Shown here: positions 7,570 through 14,492 of the stretch, in pieces
Layout of the letters: every line of letters starts with the position of its first letter
How positions within the stretch are numbered: position 1 is the first letter of the stretch
Assembly (NCBI GenBank): GCA_947628635.1
Contig: CANRAX010000021.1
Span: 1 to 14,724 of the forward strand
DNA length: 14,724 bases
Origin: an uncultured Bacilli bacterium
GTDB taxonomy: Bacteria > Bacillota_I > Bacilli_A > RF39 > UBA660
Reading direction: 5' to 3'
The notes under the pieces: model-generated
What the model saw: the letters and a program-made list of their open reading frames with translations, nothing else
Databases searched by the model: none
What the model was told of the DNA's origin: nothing
Made by a program: the position numbers and the translations under genes

Positions 7570-7985
7570 AATATTTGGGTTTAGATTTAGGTAGCAAAAC
7601 TTTAGGTATTTCTATTAGTGATGACAATGGTATTGTTGCGACTAGTCTAAAAGTTATTAGACATAATGAAGACTATGAAAAGTTAATATTAGAAGTCGAA
7701 AAGCTAGTTACTGAAAAAAATATTGATGGAGTAGTTTTGGGACTTCCTAAAAATATGAATAATACGATTGGTCCTAAAGGAAAGCTTAGTTTAAATTTTA
7801 AAGAAGAACTTGCTCAAAAGTTAACAATACCTGTTTATTTGCAGGATGAAAGACTAAGTACCGTTAGTGCTCAAAATGTTTTAATAAGTGGTGGAATGTC
7901 AAGAAAAAAAAGAAAAACTGTTGTTGATAGTGTTGCAGCAACTATAATATTACAAACGTTTTTAGATAAGGAGAATAAAAAATGA
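7566..7985 (+). CDS. ruvX: RuvX/YqgF family RNase H-fold nuclease (putative pre-16S rRNA nuclease)
   Basis: YqgF/RuvX proteins are small RNase H-fold nucleases linked to 16S rRNA 5' end maturation and also described as Holliday junction resolvase-like. The 139-residue length is normal. Family motifs are intact: LGLDLGSKTLGIS at the N-terminus with catalytic Asp7, GLPKNMNNTIGPKG in the middle, DERLST with the conserved Glu, and a C-terminal VDSVAATIIL with the last acidic residue. It starts on the ATGA overlap with ireB and ends on another ATGA overlap with the DUF1292 gene, so the three are translationally coupled. This is the yrzL-yrrK-yrzB order of B. subtilis. Confidence 0.96.
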   Translation: MKYLGLDLGSKTLGISISDDNGIVATSLKVIRHNEDYEKLILEVEKLVTEKNIDGVVLGLPKNMNNTIGPKGKLSLNFKEELAQKLTIPVYLQDERLSTVSAQNVLISGGMSRKKRKTVVDSVAATIILQTFLDKENKK

Positions 7986-8275
7986 AGAAGAATACTTTTT
8001 CTATGTTAGATGAAAATGGTAATGAGGTAATTTATGATGTTTTGTTTACTTTTGAAAGTGATGAAACTAATAAAAATTATATTGTTTATACGGATAATTC
8101 AAAAGATGAAGAAGGTAATATCCAAGTTTTTGCTTCAGTTTATAAACCAGAAAATCCAAAAAGCAAACTAGAAGCAATTGAAACTGAGAAGGAATGGAAA
8201 GTAATTGAAACAATTTTAAATACATTACAAGAGGAAATTAAGAATAAAACTGATAATGATAATGATGAGCAATAG
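7982..8275 (+). CDS. DUF1292 family protein (YrzB-like)
   Basis: A 97-residue acidic cytoplasmic protein of the DUF1292/UPF0473 family, whose function is not established. The family pattern is clear: DENGNEVIYDVLFTFES, then YIVYTDNSKDEEGNIQVFAS, then a C-terminal helix containing ETEKEWKVIETILNTLQEE and a charged tail. AAGGAG (7968-7973) lies eight bases before ATG 7982. The start overlaps the ruvX stop by four bases. Linkage to ireB and ruvX is conserved across Firmicutes, which is the main hint to a shared process. Confidence 0.92.
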   Translation: MKKNTFSMLDENGNEVIYDVLFTFESDETNKNYIVYTDNSKDEEGNIQVFASVYKPENPKSKLEAIETEKEWKVIETILNTLQEEIKNKTDNDNDEQ

Positions 8276-8299
8276 CTCTTTATTTTTCTGGAGGTAAAA

Positions 8300-9379
8300 A
8301 TGGCAGTAAAAAGAAAACCAAAGTTATTACTAATATTGTTGATAATTTTAGCTTTAATAATTTTGATGGTATTAGGAATAATTTTTTATATAAAATTATC
8401 TTTAGGGGCAGTTGATAAAAAAGATAAAAGAAGTATTGAAGTAGTTATACCCGCTGGAAGTAGTAGTAATGAGATTGCTAGTATTTTAAAAGAAAAAGAC
8501 TTGATAAAAAATGAATATATTTTTAAGATTTATCTTAAATTAAAGAAAGCTAATTCTCTTAAAGCAACAACATATCAAATGAATAAAACAATGGATGTAG
8601 AGAGTATAGTTTTAATGCTTGAAAAAGGCAATGCTTATAATCCTAATCAAATTAAAATTACTTTTAAAGAGGGTAAAAGAATTACTGATTATATAGATGT
8701 TATAGCTAAGGCAACAGGTAAATCTTCTGAAGAAGTATTAAGTGTTTTTAATGATAAAGAAAATTTAAATAATTTTATAAATAAATATTGGTTTTTAACA
8801 TCTGATATTTTAAATGAAAATATTTATTATCCCTTAGAAGGTTATTTAGCTCCAGAAACTTATTATTTTGATAGCAAAGATGTTGCTATTGTTGATATAA
8901 TTGATACTTTATTAAAACAAATGGAAATTAATTTAGAAAAATATCGAGCTACAATAGAAAATAATATTTCTTACTATATGACAATGGCTTCAATTGTAGA
9001 ACTTGAGGGTACTAATACGGAAAATAGAAAAATGATTGTTGGTATTTTTCAAAATAGATTATCTAATGGTATGAATATGGGTAGTGATGTAACAACTTAT
9101 TATGCTCTTCAAAAAACTATGACGACGGATTTAACAACTGAAGAGTTTGCTACTAGCAATTTGTATAATACTAGGGGACCTGGAATGATAGGTAAAATGC
9201 CAATTGGACCTATTTGTAATTTTTCAGTTTCTAGTTTAGAAGCAAGTGTTAATCCAACTAAGAACGATTATTATTTTTTCGTAGCTGATAAAAATGGTAA
9301 AGTTTTTTATACTAAAACAAATCAAGAACATGAAGCTGTTATTGCTGATATTAAAGAAAAAGGTGACTGGATATGGTAG
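8300..9379 (+). CDS. mltG: Endolytic murein transglycosylase MltG (YceG family)
   Basis: MltG cleaves nascent peptidoglycan strands at the outer face of the cytoplasmic membrane and is thought to set or release glycan chain ends. The 359-residue protein has a short basic N-terminus, one membrane segment (about 8-32) and an extracytoplasmic LysM-like region (VVIPAGSSSNEIASILKEK). The YceG catalytic domain follows: EGYLAPETYYF, ASIVELEG with the likely catalytic Glu234, IFQNRL, GSDVTTYYAL, GPICNFSVSSLEASVNP, YYFFVADKNGKVFYTKT. GGAGGT (8290-8295) precedes the ATG. It corresponds to B. subtilis yrrL in the same gene order. Its stop overlaps the trmR start by 7 bases. With ireB and the CHAP gene it shows that the host builds a wall. 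Confidence 0.96.
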   Translation: MAVKRKPKLLLILLIILALIILMVLGIIFYIKLSLGAVDKKDKRSIEVVIPAGSSSNEIASILKEKDLIKNEYIFKIYLKLKKANSLKATTYQMNKTMDVESIVLMLEKGNAYNPNQIKITFKEGKRITDYIDVIAKATGKSSEEVLSVFNDKENLNNFINKYWFLTSDILNENIYYPLEGYLAPETYYFDSKDVAIVDIIDTLLKQMEINLEKYRATIENNISYYMTMASIVELEGTNTENRKMIVGIFQNRLSNGMNMGSDVTTYYALQKTMTTDLTTEEFATSNLYNTRGPGMIGKMPIGPICNFSVSSLEASVNPTKNDYYFFVADKNGKVFYTKTNQEHEAVIADIKEKGDWIW

Positions 9380-9969
9380 ACAGTTTTGGAACAATAAAAG
9401 CCATGAAAGATTATGCAGATAAAGAAAATGTTCCAATAATGCAAGATGATGGTATAAATTATCTTATTAAATATATAAATAAAAATAATGTTAAAAAGGT
9501 ATTGGAGATAGGTAGTGCTATTGGCTATTCGGCTATTTTAATGGCTTTAGCTAATGATGAAGTAGAAGTTACAACAATTGAACGAGATGAAAAAAGATAT
9601 TTGATGGCTGTAAAAAACGTAAAAAAATTAGCTTTAGAAAAAAGAATTCATCTTATATATAATGACGCTATGGATGTTAATTTGAGCGAAAAATATGATT
9701 TAATTTTTATTGACGCTGCCAAGGCTCAAAATATTCGTTTTTTTGAAAAATTTGAAAAAAATTTAAATAATGAAGGAACTATTATTACTGATAATTTAAG
9801 TTTTCATGGATTGGTTGCTAAAAAGGAAGAAGAAATTCCAAGTCGTAATTTACGGGCTTTAATTAAAAAAATTAAGAATTATATTAGTTTTTTAAAGACA
9901 AACAAAAATTTTGAAACAGATTTTTTAGATATTGGTGATGGCTTAGCGGTTAGTAGAAGAAAAAAATAA
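9373..9969 (+). CDS. trmR: tRNA 5-hydroxyuridine methyltransferase (TrmR/YrrM-type O-methyltransferase)
   Basis: TrmR uses SAM to methylate 5-hydroxyuridine at tRNA wobble position 34, giving 5-methoxyuridine. The 198-residue protein is a class I, metal-dependent O-methyltransferase: SAM motif LEIGSAIGYS (44-53), acidic TIERDE (Glu70), and metal ligands Asp114 (FIDAAKAQ) and Asp140-Asn141 (TDNLSFHG). The N-terminal YADKENVPIM and the end DIGDGLAVSRRKK closely match B. subtilis YrrM, though about 20 N-terminal residues are missing. AGGTGA (9361-9366) lies six bases before the ATG. The genes for its hydroxylation partners, trhP1 and trhP2, lie 2.5 kb downstream instead of adjacent, because three other genes intervene. 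Confidence 0.92.
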   Translation: MVDSFGTIKAMKDYADKENVPIMQDDGINYLIKYINKNNVKKVLEIGSAIGYSAILMALANDEVEVTTIERDEKRYLMAVKNVKKLALEKRIHLIYNDAMDVNLSEKYDLIFIDAAKAQNIRFFEKFEKNLNNEGTIITDNLSFHGLVAKKEEEIPSRNLRALIKKIKNYISFLKTNKNFETDFLDIGDGLAVSRRKK

Positions 9970-9989
9970 AAAGAAAAAGAGGGATATTT

Positions 9990-10913
9990 ATGAAATATAT
10001 CCAAATATTAGAGTGTAGTTCAACTTTAGGCAATTGTTGCAATGATTATGGATTAGTTACTATTATTGATATTACTAGAAAAGTTTTTTCTTTAATTCAA
10101 TTAGTTGTTCCAATCTTACTTATTGTAATGTTAACAGTTCAACTTGTAAAAATGGTTGTTAATCCGGAAGACAAAAAAAGTACTAAGAGTATTGTAAATA
10201 AGGTTATTGCGACTTTTGTTTGTTTTCTTTTACCTGTAATCGCTGATGTGTTAGTTGGATTATTACCGAACAATTTTAAAATTAATGCTTGTTGGGAAAA
10301 TGCGAAAATTTCTCGTGAGATTTCGGCCAATACTCCACTTGTTTATATTAATGTTACTGATAGAGATCCTTATGCTGTTGTAGGTGAAAGTTCTGGCTAT
10401 GAACCTGGTAATGAAAAAATCCCTGGTTCTAGTGGCTCTTCTTCTGTATCTGGTTCATCAGCACAAAAATTATTAAATATAGCAATAGGGGAAATTGGAA
10501 CTCACGAAAGTAATGGTGGTCATACAAAATATGGTTTAGCTGCTTCTTTACCGTGGTGTGCGGCTTTTGTTTCGTGGTGTGCTAATCAAGCGGGTTTTGT
10601 TAGTTCTGGTATAATACCTAGTTATACATTGTGTTCTAATGGTGTAGCTTGGTTTCAGCAAAGAGGTCAGCTTCATTTAGAAGGAAGCGGTTATACTCCA
10701 CAACCAGGTGATATTGTCTTTTTTGGAGCAGGTGGTTCTCAACACACAGGAATAGTGGAAAAAGCCGATGCTAATAATACTTATACGATAGAAGGAAACA
10801 CCAGCTGTGCTGGCGAGGCGGTTAGTAAATGTGGTGGCTCTGATGGCGTTTCTCGTAAAACAAGGCCTAGACATACTGGTTATATTTATGCCTATGGAAC
10901 ACCAGCTTATTAA
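9990..10913 (+). CDS. Membrane-anchored CHAP-domain amidase/peptidase with VirB2/TrbC-like two-helix N-terminus
   Basis: CHAP domains are cysteine peptidases or amidases that cut peptidoglycan stem peptides or crosslinks. The 307-residue protein begins with a Cys-rich segment (Cys9, Cys16, Cys17) and two hydrophobic helices (about 33-57 and 70-92) separated by a charged loop NPEDKKSTK. This layout resembles VirB2/TrbC pilin-like small membrane proteins; Cys101 follows the second helix. A Gly/Ser linker (about 132-157) leads to the CHAP domain (about 158-303) with Cys190 in LPWCAAFVSWC, His252 in SQHTGIVEKAD, and TIEGN (Glu268/Asn270). The catalytic set looks complete, and the predicted topology puts CHAP outside. 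Ribosome binding site AGAGGG (9978-9983). It has no equivalent in the B. subtilis yrrM-yrrN interval. The enzyme class is well supported; the substrate and the pilin-like label are inference. Confidence 0.85.
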   Translation: MKYIQILECSSTLGNCCNDYGLVTIIDITRKVFSLIQLVVPILLIVMLTVQLVKMVVNPEDKKSTKSIVNKVIATFVCFLLPVIADVLVGLLPNNFKINACWENAKISREISANTPLVYINVTDRDPYAVVGESSGYEPGNEKIPGSSGSSSVSGSSAQKLLNIAIGEIGTHESNGGHTKYGLAASLPWCAAFVSWCANQAGFVSSGIIPSYTLCSNGVAWFQQRGQLHLEGSGYTPQPGDIVFFGAGGSQHTGIVEKADANNTYTIEGNTSCAGEAVSKCGGSDGVSRKTRPRHTGYIYAYGTPAY

Positions 10914-10936
10914 TTAGTAAAAAAATAAAAATTTAT

Positions 10937-10941
10937 GGAGG
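10937..10941 (+). promoter_or_regulatory. Ribosome binding site of the first CxxxC membrane protein gene
   Basis: GGAGG lies five bases before ATG 10947. The in-frame ATG at 10935 overlaps this site and would not have it upstream, so ATG 10947 is the start. Confidence 0.75.
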
Positions 10942-10946
10942 AAGCT

Positions 10947-11657
10947 ATGAAAAATATATTAAAAAATAAAAAAGTTTCAATACCTTTAATAGTAATAGGA
11001 ACATTTTTACTAGTTTCTTTTAATATCTACTTTTTCATAAATAACTCATCTATAAATTCTGATTACAATGATATTAAAGAAAAAAGAGGCTCAATAGTTT
11101 ATACAAGATATACTAGGACTTATAAAGAAGTTACAACTATTGTACCTTATATTAATTTAAAAAGTTCAATAATTGGTAATCTAAATAAAGAAATAGTTGA
11201 TATGGCTAATGGCTATTTACAGAATAAGAATAATGTTATTTCATATGATTATAAAATAAGTGGTGATATTTTATCAATCGTTATTCAAATAAATTGTTAT
11301 GATAGACCTTTACCAGAAGTTTTTTTTAGAACTTATAATATAAATCTAGCTGAACAAAGAATGATTGGAGAAGATGAACTATTGGATTTATATGGAATAG
11401 ATGAAGAAGATGTTTCAGCTAAAATAAAAGAAAAATTCGAATATTTTTTTAAAGATGAAAGAGACAAAAAAATTTTTGATGAAGAATGTGATTATAATTG
11501 TTTTCTTTATATGCGAGGTATAAAAAATTATACAGATAATATAAATTATTTCGTTGATAATTCTAAACTGTATGTTTATAAAGAATTTAATATTTATTCA
11601 ATTTATAATGAAGAAAAATATTTTAAAAATACGGATTTTAAAATTGAAATAGTTTAA
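10947..11657 (+). CDS. Hypothetical membrane-anchored protein with CxxxC motif (paralogue 1; RsiV/DUF3298-like appearance)
   Basis: I do not recognise a specific function. The 236 residues comprise a basic N-terminus, one membrane segment (about 10-32) acting as signal anchor, and an extracytoplasmic domain. The domain is paralogous to the next gene's: PYINL (67-71), NKEIVDMANGYLQNKNN, FFRTYNINL (126-134), CDYNC (Cys181 and Cys185) followed by MRG, then FVDNSKLYVYKEF and a terminal YFKNTDFKIEIV. The pattern of PxINL, a NxEI helix and a late yxVDNxKLxVY strand pair recalls the DUF4163/DUF3298 fold of RsiV and PdaC; this is a weak, by-eye resemblance. The two cysteines could form a disulfide outside the cell. 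It lies between the CHAP gene and its paralogue with spacers of 33 and 9 bases, probably in one operon. Confidence 0.8.
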   Translation: MKNILKNKKVSIPLIVIGTFLLVSFNIYFFINNSSINSDYNDIKEKRGSIVYTRYTRTYKEVTTIVPYINLKSSIIGNLNKEIVDMANGYLQNKNNVISYDYKISGDILSIVIQINCYDRPLPEVFFRTYNINLAEQRMIGEDELLDLYGIDEEDVSAKIKEKFEYFFKDERDKKIFDEECDYNCFLYMRGIKNYTDNINYFVDNSKLYVYKEFNIYSIYNEEKYFKNTDFKIEIV

Positions 11658-11666
11658 GGAGAAGTT

Positions 11667-12374
11667 ATGTCAAAAACCAAAATGAAAAAAAGAATAGTAA
11701 TTTTTTCAATAATTTTATTTTTATTAATAGCTATTGTTAGTATTATTATGTACTTCTCTATAAAAGAAGATGATGATTATCATAAAAAATTAATTAATAG
11801 TAATTATGACTTTGTTTATACTTATAAAGAAATTAATAGTACTAAGTTTCCAAAACAAATTCCTCATATTAATTTAGATGTTAAAAATATTAATGAAGAA
11901 ATTGATAATTTTGTTTTAGAGTATATTAATAAAGATGATAATATAATTACTTATAATTATTCTGTTTCTAATAATGCTTTATCTTTAATTATTAGAATTA
12001 TAAGTTTTGCTGAGAAAAATGCTCCTATTAATCATTTTAAAAGTTTTAATATTAATTTAGATACATTAGAAGAAGTTAGTAATGATGAAGTTCTTCGAGC
12101 TTATAATATTAATAGTACTGATGTACAAAACAAAATAGAGGCTCAATTTAAGGATTATTATTATGATTTAGTCTTTGCTGAAAAAATTAATGAACAAGTT
12201 TGTAATTTGGAATGCTTTATTGAAAGACGAGGATTTTTTGGATATATGCAAGATACTTATTATTATATTGATAATGGAAAGTTAATTGTTTATAAGCCTT
12301 TTATTATAAATTCTAGTGCATGGGAATATGAATATTTTAAAGACACTGATTTTTCTTTTAAAATAGTGGAATAA
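11667..12374 (+). CDS. Hypothetical membrane-anchored protein with CxxxC motif (paralogue 2)
   Basis: No known function recognised. This 235-residue protein has the same plan as its upstream neighbour: basic N-terminus, one membrane segment (about 8-30), and an extracytoplasmic domain with PHINL (66-70), FKSFNINL, CNLEC (Cys179 and Cys183) followed by RRG, YIDNGKLIVYKPF, and a terminal YFKDTDFSFKIVE. The two align along their whole length with modest identity, so they look like an old tandem duplication. AAGGAG (11656-11661) overlaps the previous stop, five bases before the ATG, which suggests coupled translation. There is no lipobox or catalytic motif. A binding or sensing role outside the membrane is possible but is inference. 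Confidence 0.8.
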   Translation: MSKTKMKKRIVIFSIILFLLIAIVSIIMYFSIKEDDDYHKKLINSNYDFVYTYKEINSTKFPKQIPHINLDVKNINEEIDNFVLEYINKDDNIITYNYSVSNNALSLIIRIISFAEKNAPINHFKSFNINLDTLEEVSNDEVLRAYNINSTDVQNKIEAQFKDYYYDLVFAEKINEQVCNLECFIERRGFFGYMQDTYYYIDNGKLIVYKPFIINSSAWEYEYFKDTDFSFKIVE

Positions 12375-12399
12375 AATATGATTTTTCTTTTTTTTGTCT

Positions 12400-12405
12400 T
12401 ATAAT
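12400..12405 (+). promoter_or_regulatory. Possible -10 box of the trhP1-trhP2 promoter
   Basis: A perfect TATAAT in the 54-base gap before trhP1. The -35 position (12377-12382, TATGAT) is poor, so activity is uncertain. A T-rich tract precedes it but has no hairpin, so I do not call a terminator. Confidence 0.4.
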
Positions 12406-12428
12406 ATGTAATAAAAAAGGAGGACCAA

Positions 12429-13289
12429 ATGAAATTATTAGTAGAATTTAGAAGTAAACAGATACCTGATTGTAACTGGGATGGAATTATTCTTCCTTTA
12501 GTAAATTATGCTGTTTTAGGAAAATGTTATTATAATTTAGATGAAATAGAAAATATTGCAAAAAAATATAAAGATAGAGAAATCTTTGTAAGCTTAAATA
12601 AAAATTTTTTTAATGATGATATTGTAAAGTTAAAAGAAATTTTACAAGAATTAGATAAAATTGGTCTTACGGGTATTTTTTTCTATGATTTGGCCGTTTT
12701 ACAATTAAAAAATTCACTTAACTTAAAAACTGATTTAGTTTGGAACCAAACCCATATGGTTAATAATTATAGAACTTGTGACTATTATTTTACAAAGGGT
12801 GTAAAATATGCTTTGCTTGGTAAAGAAATTACTCTAAGTGAAATAAAAGAAATTATTACTAAGACTTCTGCAAAATGTATGGTTGAAGTTTTAAGTAAAC
12901 CTAGTGTTGCTTTTTCTAAAAGAAAATTGCTTACTAATTACTATACTGATTTAAAAAAGCCATGTAAAAATGAGCTTACGGTTTTAGAAAAAATTACTAA
13001 TGAAAAATATCTTGTTAAAGAAGAAAAAGATGGCACGGCTTTTTATAAGGATAAAATAATTAATGGAACAAGTATTATTAAAGATTTGTATGAAGTTAAT
13101 TGTGATTATATAATAATGCGTGATGATTTAGAAAATGAAGAAGAATTTTATCAATTAATTAATGATACTTATAAATATATAGATGGTAATTGTAATGATG
13201 AAGAATATGTTTTAAAGTATAAAAAATTAGGTGATTATACAAATTTTTTCTTTAATAAAACAATTTATAAGGTGAAGAAAAATGGATAA
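12429..13289 (+). CDS. trhP1: U32-family tRNA 5-hydroxyuridine synthesis protein TrhP1 (YrrN-like)
   Basis: In B. subtilis YrrN/YrrO (TrhP1/TrhP2) are required to hydroxylate U34 of tRNA, the step before TrmR methylation. This 286-residue protein is a divergent U32-family member: KYALLGKEITLSEIKEI (family: RAVLARELSL), the conserved SKRKLLTNYY (163-172) where YrrN has SKRTLIGNY, and a C-terminal TNFFFNKTIYKVKK typical of YrrN. The cysteine-bearing HGxxC segment reads EVLSKPSVAFSKR (153-165), so it lacks the cluster ligands present in TrhP2. It probably needs TrhP2 as catalytic partner. AAGGAGG lies five bases before the ATG. The stop overlaps trhP2 by 8 bases, consistent with equal production of partners. 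Assignment rests on context plus short motif matches. Confidence 0.82.
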   Translation: MKLLVEFRSKQIPDCNWDGIILPLVNYAVLGKCYYNLDEIENIAKKYKDREIFVSLNKNFFNDDIVKLKEILQELDKIGLTGIFFYDLAVLQLKNSLNLKTDLVWNQTHMVNNYRTCDYYFTKGVKYALLGKEITLSEIKEIITKTSAKCMVEVLSKPSVAFSKRKLLTNYYTDLKKPCKNELTVLEKITNEKYLVKEEKDGTAFYKDKIINGTSIIKDLYEVNCDYIIMRDDLENEEEFYQLINDTYKYIDGNCNDEEYVLKYKKLGDYTNFFFNKTIYKVKKNG

Positions 13290-14454
13290 GATAGAGTTAT
13301 TGGCCCCTGCTGGTGATTTAGAAAGATTAAAGGTAAATTTATTGTATGGTGCAGATAGTGTTTATATTGGTGGTGAAAATTATAGTCTTAGAGCTAATGC
13401 AATAAATTTTACTTTAGATGAAATTAAAGAAGGTTGTGAATTTGCACATAAATTGGGGAAAAAAGTTTTTTTAACTTTGAATATTGTTTTTCATAATGAA
13501 GATATGGAAGATGTTTTCAATTATATTGATAAGGTTGTTAAATGTAATATAGATGCTTTTATTGTTAGTGATGCTTTTATTATAAGTTATATAAAGAAAA
13601 ATTATCCGCAAGTTGAAGTTCATTTATCAACACAAAATTCCACAACTAATTATGAAGCAGTTAATTATTTTAAAGAAGAAGGTGTTGATAGAGTAGTTTT
13701 AGCTAGAGAAGTAGGCAAAAAAGAAATAGCTGAGATAATAGAGAAAACAGGTATTGATGTTGAAGTTTTTATCCATGGTGCTATGTGTACTTGCTTTAGT
13801 GGAAGATGTGCTTTATCAAATTATGTAACAAATCGAGACGCAAATAGAGGTGGTTGTGCGCAAGTTTGTCGTTTTGCTTTTGCTTGCGAGGAAGAAAAGG
13901 ATTTTACGCTTGCGACCAAAGATTTAAATATGGCTAAATATATAAAAGATTTAATAGAAATAGGTGTTAAAAGCCTTAAAATAGAAGGTAGAATGCGTTC
14001 TTTATATTATCTAGCAACTGTAATTGGTTCTTATCGTCGGATAATTGATAGTATTTATGAAGATAATTTAACAACTGAAGAGTTTTCTTTGTTGGAAGAA
14101 AGACTTAAGAGAGTAGCGAATAGGGAAACTTCAAGTCATTACTTCTTAAGGGAAGCTGATTGGACTGATCAGTATTATACTGGAAGAGTTGAAGTTTCAA
14201 ATCAAGATTATTTAGGTTTAGTAACTGGTTATGATGAAGAAAATAAATGTCTTATTCTAATTGAAAGAAATTATTTTAAACCAGGTGATAAGGTAGAAAT
14301 ATTTACTCCTAAGGGCGATAGTTACGATTATGTAGTCGATAAAATTTATGATGAAGATATGAATGAATTAGAAGTGGCACGCCATCCAGAGCAAATTTTA
14401 AAATTAAAATTTCCTCTAAAATTAGATAAATATTCTATGCTACGTTTATTATAA
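13282..14454 (+). CDS. trhP2: U32-family tRNA 5-hydroxyuridine synthesis protein TrhP2 (YrrO-like)
   Basis: A U32 'peptidase' family protein, now linked to prephenate-dependent 5-hydroxyuridine formation at tRNA position 34. The 390 residues show ELLAPAGDLERLK at the N-terminus, RANAINFTLDEI, HLSTQNSTTNYEAVNYF, RVVLAREV, and the U32 signature EVFIHGAMCTCFSGRCALSNY. The cysteines are Cys169, Cys171, Cys176, Cys192 and Cys196; family members bind an Fe-S cluster with some of these. LKIEGRMRSLYY follows, then a C-terminal beta domain (FKPGDKVEIFTPKG) ending in DKYSMLRLL. It is somewhat shorter than B. subtilis YrrO (about 420) but looks complete. AAGGTGA (13269-13275) lies inside trhP1, six bases before the ATG. 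Confidence 0.93.
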   Translation: MDKIELLAPAGDLERLKVNLLYGADSVYIGGENYSLRANAINFTLDEIKEGCEFAHKLGKKVFLTLNIVFHNEDMEDVFNYIDKVVKCNIDAFIVSDAFIISYIKKNYPQVEVHLSTQNSTTNYEAVNYFKEEGVDRVVLAREVGKKEIAEIIEKTGIDVEVFIHGAMCTCFSGRCALSNYVTNRDANRGGCAQVCRFAFACEEEKDFTLATKDLNMAKYIKDLIEIGVKSLKIEGRMRSLYYLATVIGSYRRIIDSIYEDNLTTEEFSLLEERLKRVANRETSSHYFLREADWTDQYYTGRVEVSNQDYLGLVTGYDEENKCLILIERNYFKPGDKVEIFTPKGDSYDYVVDKIYDEDMNELEVARHPEQILKLKFPLKLDKYSMLRLL

Positions 14455-14473
14455 ATAAAAAATATGTTAAAAT
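14445..14473 (+). promoter_or_regulatory. Possible promoter of the HMA-domain gene
   Basis: TAAAAT (14468-14473) with an extended -10 TG (14465-14466) and a weak TTTATT (14445-14450) 17 bases upstream, starting inside the end of trhP2. The start site would fall on the ribosome binding site, so this call is weak. Confidence 0.35.
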
Positions 14474-14479
14474 ATTGAT

Positions 14480-14485
14480 AAGGAG
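14480..14485 (+). promoter_or_regulatory. Ribosome binding site of the HMA-domain gene
   Basis: AAGGAG lies seven bases before ATG 14493. The in-frame TTG at 14475 is upstream of the site and is not the start. Confidence 0.75.
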
Positions 14486-14492
14486 TGATGAT

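Noticed and set aside
8267..8278. GAGC-AATA-GCTC inverted repeat followed by a T-rich run between the DUF1292 gene and mltG
   Set aside because: The stem is only four base pairs and the T-run is interrupted and leads straight into the mltG ribosome binding site. It is too weak to call a terminator.
12348..12391. Repeated GATTTTTCTTTT (12348-12359 and 12380-12391) around the end of the second CxxxC gene
   Set aside because: Low-complexity T-rich sequence in an AT-rich genome; the first copy is coding. Not a convincing functional repeat or attachment site.
12375..12428. T-rich tract before trhP1 as a terminator
   Set aside because: No inverted repeat precedes the T-run; it reads better as an AT-rich promoter region with TATAAT.
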